Assembly: GCA_026225395.1 (NCBI GenBank)
Contig: JAMFSR010000013.1
Location: forward strand, 80,933 to 144,932
DNA length: 64,000 bases
Source: Granulicella sapmiensis
Lineage (GTDB): Bacteria > Acidobacteriota > Terriglobia > Terriglobales > Acidobacteriaceae
Direction of reading: 5' to 3'
Each line of letters begins with the position of its first letter. Position 1 is the first letter of the stretch. Positions 1-9,021 of the stretch are shown one piece after another. Made by a program: the position numbers and the translations under genes. Below the pieces are notes generated by a model, which did not search any database, had not been told where the DNA came from, and was given only the letters and a program-made list of their open reading frames with translations.

Positions 1-2
1 CG

Positions 3-650
3 GACAAGATTCCGGTCGTCTTTATCGATGCGGCACCCCTGCGCCCGCTCAGCGGCTTTCTCGCGGTGGACTACCGTGCCGGCATCTACGAAGCTGTGCA
101 GCACCTGGCGGTGCTGGGACACCGCAAGATTGGTTTCATCGCCGGTCCGCTGCGGCTGCGCTCGGCTGCGGCGCGCAAAGCCGCGTTCGTTGAGTGTATG
201 CGCAGCATCGGCTTGACGAGCCACCAGGACTGGCTTGTGGAGGGCGACCATACGCTTGAAGGCGGCCGCGACGCGATGCAGAAGCTGCTGGCGTTGCCCG
301 ACCAACCAACGGCTGTTCTGTGTTCTAACGATATGACCGCGATCGGCGTGCAGCATGCGCTTTTTGAAGCGGACCTGAAGGTCCCGGACGACCTGTCTCT
401 CATCGGTTTCGATGACATTCATCTTGCGGAGTATACGATTCCGCCGCTCACAACCGTGCGCATGAGCTGTAAGGACCTCGCGCTTCGTGCGGTCAATCTG
501 TTGATGGAGCAGTTGCAGCCCGAATCAGCTAAGGCCAAGGCGGCACATCCGAAAATTGAGACAAAGCTGGTCGTGCGGCAGACTACGGGACTGCCTCGTG
601 GAGCGCTGAAGGATTTAGCGGCGGGGAAGAACGTCAAGACTCGCGGGTAA
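3..650 (+). CDS. LacI-family transcriptional regulator, C-terminal part (5' end outside window)
   Basis: Frame 3 is open from the window edge (DKIPVVFIDAAPLRPLSGFLAVDYRAGIYEAVQHLAVLGHRKIGFIAGP...); LacI/PBP1-type sensor motifs 'LGHRKIGFIAGP', 'AVLCSNDMTAIGV', 'LSLIGFDDIHLAEYTIPPLTTVRM'. Confidence 0.9.
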   Translation, partial: DKIPVVFIDAAPLRPLSGFLAVDYRAGIYEAVQHLAVLGHRKIGFIAGPLRLRSAAARKAAFVECMRSIGLTSHQDWLVEGDHTLEGGRDAMQKLLALPDQPTAVLCSNDMTAIGVQHALFEADLKVPDDLSLIGFDDIHLAEYTIPPLTTVRMSCKDLALRAVNLLMEQLQPESAKAKAAHPKIETKLVVRQTTGLPRGALKDLAAGKNVKTRG

Positions 651-759
651 GCCGCGCTGGGTAGAGCATCTCCTTGGGTAAACCAAGGGCCATGGGTGGA
701 TTTGACCTATCCCGAACGCTAAGACGCCAGCGAATGACGGCTTCGTTGGCCTGGTTTGG

Positions 760-1854
760 CTACGGTGTTGTGCCGATCTGCGGCCAATTGTTGGGCCATG
801 TGAGCTGGTTGACAAAGAGGTAGTCGAGCCCATTCTGGTTGTCGGAGAGAGCGTGGAAGGTGATGAGGTCGCCGTTCGTTGCATCGGTATAGACGAACTC
901 GCCACCGGGCGCTGTGAACTCACCACTGGAGGAGAGAACTACTGTGCCTCCGTTATTGAGCATGTCTGTACCGCTCTGGTCGAGGAATGGGCCGTTCGGG
1001 CTGGTGCCGCGACCGACGACGATCTCGTAGGTGTCTGTAGTGAAGTTGCTGTTGCAGCAGGAACCCAGCGAAGCGAAGAGGTAGTAGTAGCCATTCTTCT
1101 GGATCAGCGATGCGCCCTCGATCGGGTTGCCGGTCATAGCGGGTTGTGACGCGAGGTGGTAGTTTGTCGTGTTGGTGGTCAGCAGTGCTCCCGTCGCCGG
1201 GTTAAGTTCGCGCTGATAGATGCCGCCGTAGAAGCTGCCGTAGCTAAGCCATACGTGCTGCACGGTCGTGCCGGTACCGTAGTCGACGAGGATGTTTGGA
1301 TCTATGGCGTTATACGCACTATGGGAGGTTGACTGTAGGATTGGACCGCCTGAGTCGGTCCATGGGCCGGCCATGGTGGGGGCTGTTGCGAGACCGATAG
1401 AAGATGTGTTCGTTCCGAAGGTCGAGGCCGTGTAATAGACATGGTAGACACCATTGAAGTAGCTCACGTCAGGTGCCCATAACGTGGTAATGCCGGGATA
1501 GAGCGTGGTGATCCAGCTGGGAATGGTATTGAAAACCTGACCGCAGCGGCTCCAGTTGATCTGGTCGGATGAACAGAGGATGGGCAGATCGCCGACCTGC
1601 CCGTTCGTCGTGCCCGGATCAGTGGAGAGCACGTAGTACATGTTTCCGGAGCGGATGATTGTGGGGTCATGTACAAGGCTGACTGCGCCCTGAAGCTGGT
1701 AGACGGCCAGAGGGTTGGTACTGGCAGCGGTAGCAGGGAAGCTATTGGTGGTGCCGCTGCTGCAACTGCTCAGGCCCGCGGTCATTGCGGCAAGAGAGAG
1801 CGTGGCCAGAGATGCGGTCCTCTTCCATTTGTCATTGCGAATCTGCATGTTCAT
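760..1854 (-). CDS. GH43-type arabinan endo-1,5-alpha-L-arabinosidase, lipoprotein
   Basis: 'VHDPTIIRSGNMYYVLSTDPG', 'LWAPDVSYFNGVYHVYYTASTFGTNTSSIGLATA', 'NAIDPNILVD' are GH43 arabinanase motifs; lipobox-like signal 'LSLAAMTAGLSSCSS'. Alternative ATG at 1899 would give an ATGA overlap with the upstream gene. Confidence 0.88.
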   Translation of the reverse strand: MNMQIRNDKWKRTASLATLSLAAMTAGLSSCSSGTTNSFPATAASTNPLAVYQLQGAVSLVHDPTIIRSGNMYYVLSTDPGTTNGQVGDLPILCSSDQINWSRCGQVFNTIPSWITTLYPGITTLWAPDVSYFNGVYHVYYTASTFGTNTSSIGLATAPTMAGPWTDSGGPILQSTSHSAYNAIDPNILVDYGTGTTVQHVWLSYGSFYGGIYQRELNPATGALLTTNTTNYHLASQPAMTGNPIEGASLIQKNGYYYLFASLGSCCNSNFTTDTYEIVVGRGTSPNGPFLDQSGTDMLNNGGTVVLSSSGEFTAPGGEFVYTDATNGDLITFHALSDNQNGLDYLFVNQLTWPNNWPQIGTTP

Positions 1855-1895
1855 CTGCTGCTCCCTGAAAAGGTGTTTCGTGTTCGATGTCTTGC

Positions 1896-3035
1896 TCATT
1901 GGCCATCGCCTTCCAGCGCGGCCTGGGGCCAACCGTCTTTCCATGCAACCGTGGAGATGTGAAGCGCTGGATGCCCGTCTACCGCGCTGTACGCGTGGAA
2001 TACGATGTAGTCCGTGCCGTCGTGGCGGAGCAAGGATTCGCCTCCCGGACCGAGCCATTTACCATTGGCGCTCAGCAGCAGAGAGCCGCCGCCTTCAAGC
2101 ATGGGCCGGCCATCGCGATCCACATACGGGCCGGTCACGCTCTTCGACCGCCCAACCATCGTGTGATACGTGCTCTTTGTACCGCGGCAGCATAGATCGA
2201 AGGAGACGAAGAGATAGTAGAAGCCGCCGTGCTGGAAGACAAATGGCGCTTCCACGGCCTCTGCGTCCGGCGGCAGGTTGGGACTGCGCGGCTGCATGAG
2301 CGAGCCCGGGTAGCGCGAGGCCAGCGGATAAACCTTCGTGTCCGTCTTCGAGAGCAGGCCTGTCGCGCGGTCGAGATGGCGCATCATGATGCCCTTCCAG
2401 AAGCTGCCGAAGGCGAGCCACGCTTCGCCGTTCGTGTCGAGGATCAGGTTCGGGTCGATGGCGTTGAAGTCGTCGGTGGCGAGCGATTGCAGGACCAGGC
2501 CACGGTCAACCCACTTGTATTTGGGATTCGATGGGTCAAGTGTCTCGTTGGTCGCGAGAGCGATTCCGGAGGTGTTCTTCCCGAAGGCCGAGAAGGCGTA
2601 ATAGAGGTGGTAGCGGCCGTCGAAGTAGCTGATGTCCGGCGCCCATAGCTCGCTCGTTTTTGGGCTGAGCTTTTGGATCCAGTCTGGAATTTCAGGGAAC
2701 ACGGCACCGCAACGCTTCCATGCGTGAAGATCAGTGGAGCAGCGGATTTGGAACTGGGGAAGTTGTGCGGTCGGTGGGCGAGTGATGCCGCCCTCGCCAG
2801 GTGCGGGCGGAGGGACGGGGCCGTCGGGATGCACTGCGCCGGTTGCGAAGACGTAGTAAGTGCCGTGGTCGAAGGCGATAGAGGGATCGTGCGTGCCGTG
2901 ATATTCGCCGCTTAGCATGAGTGCCTGCGGAGCGTCTGCTGGATTCGATTGTGCGAATGCAGCAGATGCTCCGAAGGCGAAGCTAAGCGTGAACACAACG
3001 GCTTCACGCGTCCGATGATGGTAACGCGTGCGCAT
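1896..3035 (-). CDS. GH43-type arabinan endo-1,5-alpha-L-arabinosidase, secreted
   Basis: 'HDPSIAFDHGTYYVFATGA', 'LWAPDISYFDGRYHLYYAFSAFGKNTSGIALATN', 'NAIDPNLILDTNGEAWLAFGSFWKGIMM'; signal peptide ending SAAFAQ. Confidence 0.9.
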   Translation of the reverse strand: MRTRYHHRTREAVVFTLSFAFGASAAFAQSNPADAPQALMLSGEYHGTHDPSIAFDHGTYYVFATGAVHPDGPVPPPAPGEGGITRPPTAQLPQFQIRCSTDLHAWKRCGAVFPEIPDWIQKLSPKTSELWAPDISYFDGRYHLYYAFSAFGKNTSGIALATNETLDPSNPKYKWVDRGLVLQSLATDDFNAIDPNLILDTNGEAWLAFGSFWKGIMMRHLDRATGLLSKTDTKVYPLASRYPGSLMQPRSPNLPPDAEAVEAPFVFQHGGFYYLFVSFDLCCRGTKSTYHTMVGRSKSVTGPYVDRDGRPMLEGGGSLLLSANGKWLGPGGESLLRHDGTDYIVFHAYSAVDGHPALHISTVAWKDGWPQAALEGDGQ

Positions 3036-6000
3036 TAGTAAACCACCTTCAGCAGGAGTTGCATGCTGCGCGGTGCGTCGTTGAGGGAGGTGATCTGGCC
3101 GTAGTTCTGGTCGAAGACGCCGGAGTCAGGCTTGCCAAAGCCGTGACGGTTGAAGATGTTGAAGGCTTCGAGACGGAGGTCTGCGCTGATCAAGCCGTGG
3201 ATGGGGATGTGCTTGTTCACGTTGGCGTCTTCGTTGAAGTAGGCCGGGGTGCGAACTTCCGCCGAGGTGCGCGGCATATCGCCGAAGCGATAGGCGCCCG
3301 CGCCGCGATGCTGCGCGTCATTGACGTCGGTGAAGGCCTGGCCAGTCCAGAACGCGGTCGGATTCGTGCAATTGGTGGAGTTCGCGGGCGGGCAGGGGTT
3401 GGTGCAGTTCGGCGATCCGTATGCACAGAAGCTGAACACGTTGTAGTGTCCGTGGGTCACAGTTGGCAACAGGATCGCATTGCCTTGATGGCGGTCAAAG
3501 CGGATGCCACCGTCAAAGTATGGAATTCCTTGTGCTTCGAAGAAGCTGATGGGTTGGCCGCTAAGGTAGCGGTCAATGCCACCGATGCGGAAACCGCTGA
3601 TGAGCGTATTGACGAAGTTGTTGGTGTGACCAAGGAATCTCTTGTTTTTGCCGATTGGCAGTTCGTAGAGATAGCTGGCGACGAAGTTGCTGGGGACGTC
3701 GGCGATGCTCAGCGAGCGCTCTGCCTTCAGGTTGTAAGGGTTCTGTGTTCCGCACTGGCACTGGTCGACCTGTTGATACGGCTGAATGGAGTCGGCGTCT
3801 GTGAAGGTTTTTGACCAGGTGTAGGAGATCAGTACATTGAAGCCGTTGCGGAACTTGCGATCCAGCTTCGCCTCAAGGGCGTTGTAGGTGGATTGGCCAA
3901 GGTCCTGCAAATAGCCGTCGTTGTCAAGGTAGCCATACTGGGGAAAGGGAAGTAGCGCTTGGCCGACGAGGCCGTTGGTGATCTGATAGAAGTTCGTGTA
4001 AGGCTGACGAACTCCGGAGTTCGCGCCCGCAGTGGAATTCAACGGCGCGTAGATCGTATTTCCGAGCGCGAAGTAGGCAGGGTCGATTTCGTTATACCAC
4101 TGCACAAGGGAACGCAACCGCGTGCCGCGCTCGCCAAGGTAGCCCATCGTGAGGATCAGGTCTGGGGCAAGTTCAGTCTGCGTTTCGAACACCCAGTTCT
4201 GCACCATCGCCGGCTTGCCGTCGCCTTTGCGAATGTAGTCGGCGACGTCTGAGCCACCTACGAGAAGCGACGGCGTGACGGTTGGCGTGAGGGCAACATT
4301 GGGTGGACCGTTGTCGAGCAGGCTGTTCTGTACGAAGCCATCGGTGTTCGGTTGGGTGGAGGTGTTGGTGAAACCGGCACTCAAGCCCTGGCCATAGTCG
4401 GCGTAGATCATCGGGCCGTACATGATGGTGTACGAGGCGCGGACGACGAAGCTGTCGTGTAGCCAGCCCGGCGCATAGGAGAAACCTACGCGCGGCTCAA
4501 AGTCCTTGAAATAAGTGGAGGCAAACTGTTCGTGACGGTTGCCGTCGCGGCCCGGGCCAACGCCGCCGAATTTGTATCCGCCGAGGATACCGTTGGCCGC
4601 GGGGTTGGGGATCGTGGGATCGAAGGTCGAGATGTCTCCCTCGGCTTCGTAGCGAGGCGGGTCGACGCTGTAGCGGAAACCTGCGTTCACGGTAAGGTGG
4701 CGCATCGCCTTCCAATCGTCCTGCACATAGCCTGCGAAGTAGTGCTGCATCCAGCGCGGGTAGTGAAGCTGCACGGTACGGCTGGTGCCGGAGGTAACGC
4801 CGAGCAGGAAACTGGCGATACCGTTGCCGCTGTCGGCTTCGGCTGTGCCGTTGTTATAGGCAGAGGTCTGGGCGCGAGCGAAGTTGAATGTGCCGGCTGC
4901 GGGGCCGTTGTTCTCATAGCTGAACTGCTGCCAGCGATATGTGCCGCCGAAACGCAGGCCATGACGTCCCTTTTGCCAGGACAACGTATCGTCGCCCAGG
5001 ATCCCGGTGTCGATGTTATCGTCGAAATTCAAGCTGCCAAGTGAGGGCAGGCTTTCACCGATGTTGAAGACGGGGAAGTTGGTGCCTGCTTCGGGTGTGT
5101 TGGGAATGCCCAGTTGCGCGTCGTAGTTGGTGCCCAGTAGCGATGGGGGTGAGCTGTTGTAGCTGTTGATGCGGTTGCTGCCGACTGTGAATTGATTGAT
5201 GAGATTCGACTTGATCGTATAGTCCCAGCCCACGCGAAAGATCTTGGAGTAGAAGTTTTGCAACTGCGAGCCGGGGTTGACGGGACCTGGCAACGTAGCG
5301 ACGCCAGAGTAGAAGTTTTCGCGGAACATGCCGAAGCCGAAGAAATGGTGCTTCGCGCCGATGTTCTGGTCGAGACGCACGGAAGTTGCTGTCTGGCTGA
5401 TATGCACCGGCACCGTCAACGCATAGTTTCCAGTGCCCGCGCCCGTGTAGTTCGGTAGCGGAAGCAGTGACAGTACCTTGAGTGCTACTGCGCTTCGGCC
5501 CAGGGGGACCTGATTGTTCAGGAAGGCTGTGCGGCACTCAGTGCCGTTGACCGTCGTGGTGGAGAGCGGGTCGTAGATCGCACCCGCGTAAACGGGGCCG
5601 CCTGTGCATGGATTCGTGAGACCGGCGATCGGGGTCGTGGTCAGCGTGGAAGAGAAGTCACCGACTGTGCCGTAGGTGCCGGTGCAGGTCGCTGTATTCC
5701 CGAGACCGCGCTGTGCGCAAGTGGGCACCGTGGAGATGTTGGTTGCGGAGGAGGTACTGGCCGGTTGGTCAAAGCTGAAGAAGAAGAAGGTCTTGTCGCG
5801 GCCGTTGTAGAGGTGCGGTATGCGGAAGGGACCGCCGAGAGTGACGCCGTAGTCCTGATAACGGTCGGCCGGACGGCGGAATAAGGGAAGGCTGTCCTGC
5901 GTTCCGCCATCGCCGATTGCGTTGCCCTTGTTGAAGTAGTTGTTGGCGTCGAAGATGGTGTTGCGGAAGAAGTCGAAGACGGTGCCGTGGTAATCGTTGG

Positions 6001-6769
6001 TGCCGGACTTGGTCTTGTAGCTGGCAATGCCGCCTGTGGTGCGGCCGAAGTATGCCGGCAGAGCGAGAGTTTCCACGCGGAATTCGCCGATGGCATCGAC
6101 GGAAGGCGTCATCTGATCGAAAAAGCCTGTGCCGTTTTCGCTGCGCTGCGTGCTGAGGCCGTCGATAAGATTGTCGCTACCGAAGGTCTGCCCGCCGCCG
6201 ATCTTCGTGTACACTGTGCCGCCGTTTGTGCCGGGTCCTACTGCGCCAGGCGTGAGAAAGGTGAGTAATGTAAGAGAACGGAGCGCGCTGCCAGTGGGGA
6301 TAGGCAGATCGTCTACCTGCTGCTGCGAGATGGACGTACCGACATCCGAGCTCTGGGTATCCAGCGATGGGCCATTGGCTTCGACGGTGACGGTAACCTC
6401 CGACGCGCCGGGCTGCATGGTGAAGTCGTGGCCGGTGCGGTTGGAGATGAAGACCGGAAGGCCGGTGACCTGCTCCTGTTTGAAACTGGGCGCGCTCACC
6501 GTGACGTTGTACGTGCCCGGCAGCAGCGAGGGCAGGGTGTAGATGCCGGACGAGTTCGCGGTGGTGTTGTAGACTGTGCCCGTTTGGGCTTCGGTCGCGG
6601 TGACCTTGGCATTGGGGATAACTGCGCCGCTGGAGTCCGCGACCGTACCGGACATGGAGCCGGAGTTGATCTGTGCCAGGACGGGCGTAACGGCCAGCAT
6701 GAGCAGGGCCACAAGGACTCCCAGTTGTTTCATTGCGAGTCGCGCTGACGTGGGGTGAAATCTGTTCAT
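3035..6769 (-). CDS. TonB-dependent receptor, Oar-like, with N-terminal carboxypeptidase regulatory-like domain
   Basis: 1244 aa; signal peptide, 'GSMSGTVADSSGAVIPNAKVTATEAQTGTVYNTTANSSGIYTLPSLLPGTYNVTVSAPSF', plug 'DNLIDGLSTQRSENG', C-terminal beta-barrel 'LRLEAFNIFNRHGFGKP'. Confidence 0.93.
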   Translation of the reverse strand: MNRFHPTSARLAMKQLGVLVALLMLAVTPVLAQINSGSMSGTVADSSGAVIPNAKVTATEAQTGTVYNTTANSSGIYTLPSLLPGTYNVTVSAPSFKQEQVTGLPVFISNRTGHDFTMQPGASEVTVTVEANGPSLDTQSSDVGTSISQQQVDDLPIPTGSALRSLTLLTFLTPGAVGPGTNGGTVYTKIGGGQTFGSDNLIDGLSTQRSENGTGFFDQMTPSVDAIGEFRVETLALPAYFGRTTGGIASYKTKSGTNDYHGTVFDFFRNTIFDANNYFNKGNAIGDGGTQDSLPLFRRPADRYQDYGVTLGGPFRIPHLYNGRDKTFFFFSFDQPASTSSATNISTVPTCAQRGLGNTATCTGTYGTVGDFSSTLTTTPIAGLTNPCTGGPVYAGAIYDPLSTTTVNGTECRTAFLNNQVPLGRSAVALKVLSLLPLPNYTGAGTGNYALTVPVHISQTATSVRLDQNIGAKHHFFGFGMFRENFYSGVATLPGPVNPGSQLQNFYSKIFRVGWDYTIKSNLINQFTVGSNRINSYNSSPPSLLGTNYDAQLGIPNTPEAGTNFPVFNIGESLPSLGSLNFDDNIDTGILGDDTLSWQKGRHGLRFGGTYRWQQFSYENNGPAAGTFNFARAQTSAYNNGTAEADSGNGIASFLLGVTSGTSRTVQLHYPRWMQHYFAGYVQDDWKAMRHLTVNAGFRYSVDPPRYEAEGDISTFDPTIPNPAANGILGGYKFGGVGPGRDGNRHEQFASTYFKDFEPRVGFSYAPGWLHDSFVVRASYTIMYGPMIYADYGQGLSAGFTNTSTQPNTDGFVQNSLLDNGPPNVALTPTVTPSLLVGGSDVADYIRKGDGKPAMVQNWVFETQTELAPDLILTMGYLGERGTRLRSLVQWYNEIDPAYFALGNTIYAPLNSTAGANSGVRQPYTNFYQITNGLVGQALLPFPQYGYLDNDGYLQDLGQSTYNALEAKLDRKFRNGFNVLISYTWSKTFTDADSIQPYQQVDQCQCGTQNPYNLKAERSLSIADVPSNFVASYLYELPIGKNKRFLGHTNNFVNTLISGFRIGGIDRYLSGQPISFFEAQGIPYFDGGIRFDRHQGNAILLPTVTHGHYNVFSFCAYGSPNCTNPCPPANSTNCTNPTAFWTGQAFTDVNDAQHRGAGAYRFGDMPRTSAEVRTPAYFNEDANVNKHIPIHGLISADLRLEAFNIFNRHGFGKPDSGVFDQNYGQITSLNDAPRSMQLLLKVVY

Positions 6770-6794
6770 TTTTGCTCTCCTGCGCCGTTTCTCA

Positions 6795-6806
6795 GTAAAC
6801 CTTTAC
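6795..6806. promoter_or_regulatory. Putative operator GTAAACCTTTAC (site 1)
   Basis: Inverted repeat GTAAA-CC-TTTAC just upstream of the TBDR start at 6769; matches the core of site 2. Confidence 0.55.
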
Positions 6807-6864
6807 CAGAGCGGACAATCCTAAATGTTTTTAGAGAATCACCAGCATCTTCCGCCGGTATTTG

Positions 6865-6878
6865 AGTAAACCTTTACT
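6865..6878. promoter_or_regulatory. Putative operator AGTAAACCTTTACT (site 2)
   Basis: Inverted repeat AGTAAA-CC-TTTACT, same core as site 1, 71 bp away. Confidence 0.55.
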
Positions 6879-7276
6879 GAGGTGGATTGAGAATGAACCG
6901 TTCGGCTATGCGTCAACCCATATTGATCGAGCGGGATTTTTATATCGACGGCACGGGGGAAGTGTCAAGCTACATTTTTGACACCACTGTCACGGCACCC
7001 GCTGTAATGGTCATCCACGCAGCCGAAACCTCGGTTTTCTGCCGATTGACGGGTGAAATCACATGCGCACGCTCGGTTCGGATCGCAGCGGAAATTTGCA
7101 GGACGGAGGCGGCCCTTCAAAGCGCAGACGCGGCGATGGAATTTGGCTCCGCGAGTCGGTGGCAATGCTAAAAGACTGCTGAACCCACGATGTTCCGGTG
7201 ATCGGGAACGGATGCCGCGGCGAAATCCCGCGATGTTGACAGCCCGCTGTTTGCAACGTTAGGGTATTTCTTGTCG

Positions 7277-7288
7277 GAAAACGTTTTC
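7277..7288. promoter_or_regulatory. Putative LacI-type operator GAAAACGTTTTC
   Basis: Perfect 12-bp palindrome with central CG, typical of LacI/GalR operators, about 250 bp upstream of araA. Confidence 0.45.
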
Positions 7289-7539
7289 ACGAGTGTATTT
7301 GTTGCTGAAAGGACTCCCGCTTTGGCCATTGTCGTTGGCGTCGACTGCGGGACACTTAGCGTCCCCGTTACATTGCTCGGCAACGTTGCCGAATGGTTGA
7401 GAACTGCCTCGGCTGCTTATCCCCTTCACCACTATTGCGAGGAGCCTGATTTTGCTCCCCAGTCGCACGCGGACCACATCCGCGCGCTGGCCGAAACCAC
7501 AAAAGCCCGCACCAAAACCAGTCTGGAGAACGGAACGGC

Positions 7540-8997
7540 ATGAAACCATTGAAGAACTTGGAGGTATGGTTCGTCACCGGCAGCCAGGACCTCTATGGAC
7601 CGGAGACACTGGCGCAGGTTGCCGCGAACTCGAAGGCGATGGCTGCCTCGCTCAATGCGGATCCCGCATTACCCGTCCAGATCGTGTGGAAGCCCACGCT
7701 CACAACACCGGAAGAGGTTCGTGCGCTGTGCCGCGAAGCCAGCAATACGCCGTCCTGCATTGGGCTGGTCCTGTGGATGCACACCTTTTCACCCGCAAAG
7801 ATGTGGATCGCGGGCCTGCAGTCGCTGACGAAGCCTTTCCTGCACCTGCATACGCAGTTCAACCGTGAACTTCCATGGTCGTCCATCGATATGGACTTCA
7901 TGAATCTGAATCAGTCTGCGCACGGCGATCGCGAGTTCGGCTTCATCACGGCTCGTCTCAAGCTGCGACGGAAGGTCGTCGTTGGCTTCTGGAAGGATGC
8001 AGCGACAATTGCGGAGATTGCTGCCTGGACGCGCGCGGCTGCGGGCTGGTACGAGTCGCAGAACCTGAAGGTTGCACGCTTTGGCGACAACATGCGCGAG
8101 GTTGCGGTGACCGAAGGCAACAAGGTCTCGGCCGAGGCGCAGTTGGGTTATAGCGTGAACGGCTACGGCGTGGGAGACCTCGTCGTGCGTATGGAGCAGG
8201 TCACCGAGGCTGAGGTTTCAAAGCTGATTGCTGAGTATCGCGAAGCATACTCGATTGCAAAGCAGCATGATCGTACAGACTCGCTGTTTGTTGCTGCGAA
8301 GATTGAGCTTGGCCTGCGCGGTTTCCTTGAAGAGGGCGGCTTTGGCGCGTTCACCGACACGTTTCAGGATCTTCATGGCATCGGCCAACTGCCAGGTATC
8401 GCGGTGCAGCGGTTGATGGCCGATGGGTATGGCTTCGCGGGTGAAGGTGACTGGAAGACGGCGGCTTTGGTCCGCACCATGAAGGTAATGGCGCAGGGAC
8501 TGACCGGTGGAACGAGCTTCATGGAGGACTACACGTACGATTTCAGCGGCACGCCGAAGGTGCTGGGATCGCACATGCTGGAGGTTTGCCCGTCCATCGC
8601 TGCGGACAAGCCATCGCTTGAGGTGCATGCTCTGGGTATCGGCGGCAAGGCCGATCCGGTGCGGCTGGTGTTCACCGCGCCCGCGGGCCCGGCTGTGGTT
8701 GCATCGATGGTGGAGATGAGCGCGGGCTTCCGGCTGATCGTGAACGAGGTGAATGTGATCGCGCCCGATCAACCGCTGCCGAAGCTGCCCGTCGCACGCG
8801 CCGTATGGGTGCCGAAGCCCAGCCTGAAGGTCGCTGCTGCTGCATGGATCTACGCTGGCGGCGCACATCACACCGCATACAGTCAGGCGTTGAATACCGA
8901 AATGCTCGAAGACTTCGCGGAAATCGCGGGCGTAGAGTTGATCGTGATCGACGAGGATACGAAGCTGCGCGAGCTTCGTGCCCAGCTCCGCAGATAA
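7540..8997 (+). CDS. araA: L-arabinose isomerase
   Basis: 485 aa; '[21 protein letters not shown]', '[21 protein letters not shown]', '[34 protein letters not shown]' are diagnostic. Confidence 0.98.
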   Translation: MKPLKNLEVWFVTGSQDLYGPETLAQVAANSKAMAASLNADPALPVQIVWKPTLTTPEEVRALCREASNTPSCIGLVLWMHTFSPAKMWIAGLQSLTKPFLHLHTQFNRELPWSSIDMDFMNLNQSAHGDREFGFITARLKLRRKVVVGFWKDAATIAEIAAWTRAAAGWYESQNLKVARFGDNMREVAVTEGNKVSAEAQLGYSVNGYGVGDLVVRMEQVTEAEVSKLIAEYREAYSIAKQHDRTDSLFVAAKIELGLRGFLEEGGFGAFTDTFQDLHGIGQLPGIAVQRLMADGYGFAGEGDWKTAALVRTMKVMAQGLTGGTSFMEDYTYDFSGTPKVLGSHMLEVCPSIAADKPSLEVHALGIGGKADPVRLVFTAPAGPAVVASMVEMSAGFRLIVNEVNVIAPDQPLPKLPVARAVWVPKPSLKVAAAAWIYAGGAHHTAYSQALNTEMLEDFAEIAGVELIVIDEDTKLRELRAQLRR

Positions 8998-9021
8998 AAT
9001 TTCATCTCGTCAGGACGATTT

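Noticed and set aside
6887-7262. Small ORFs in the TBDR/araA intergenic region
   Set aside because: No convincing RBS or motif; overlapping ORFs on both strands; region better explained as regulatory.
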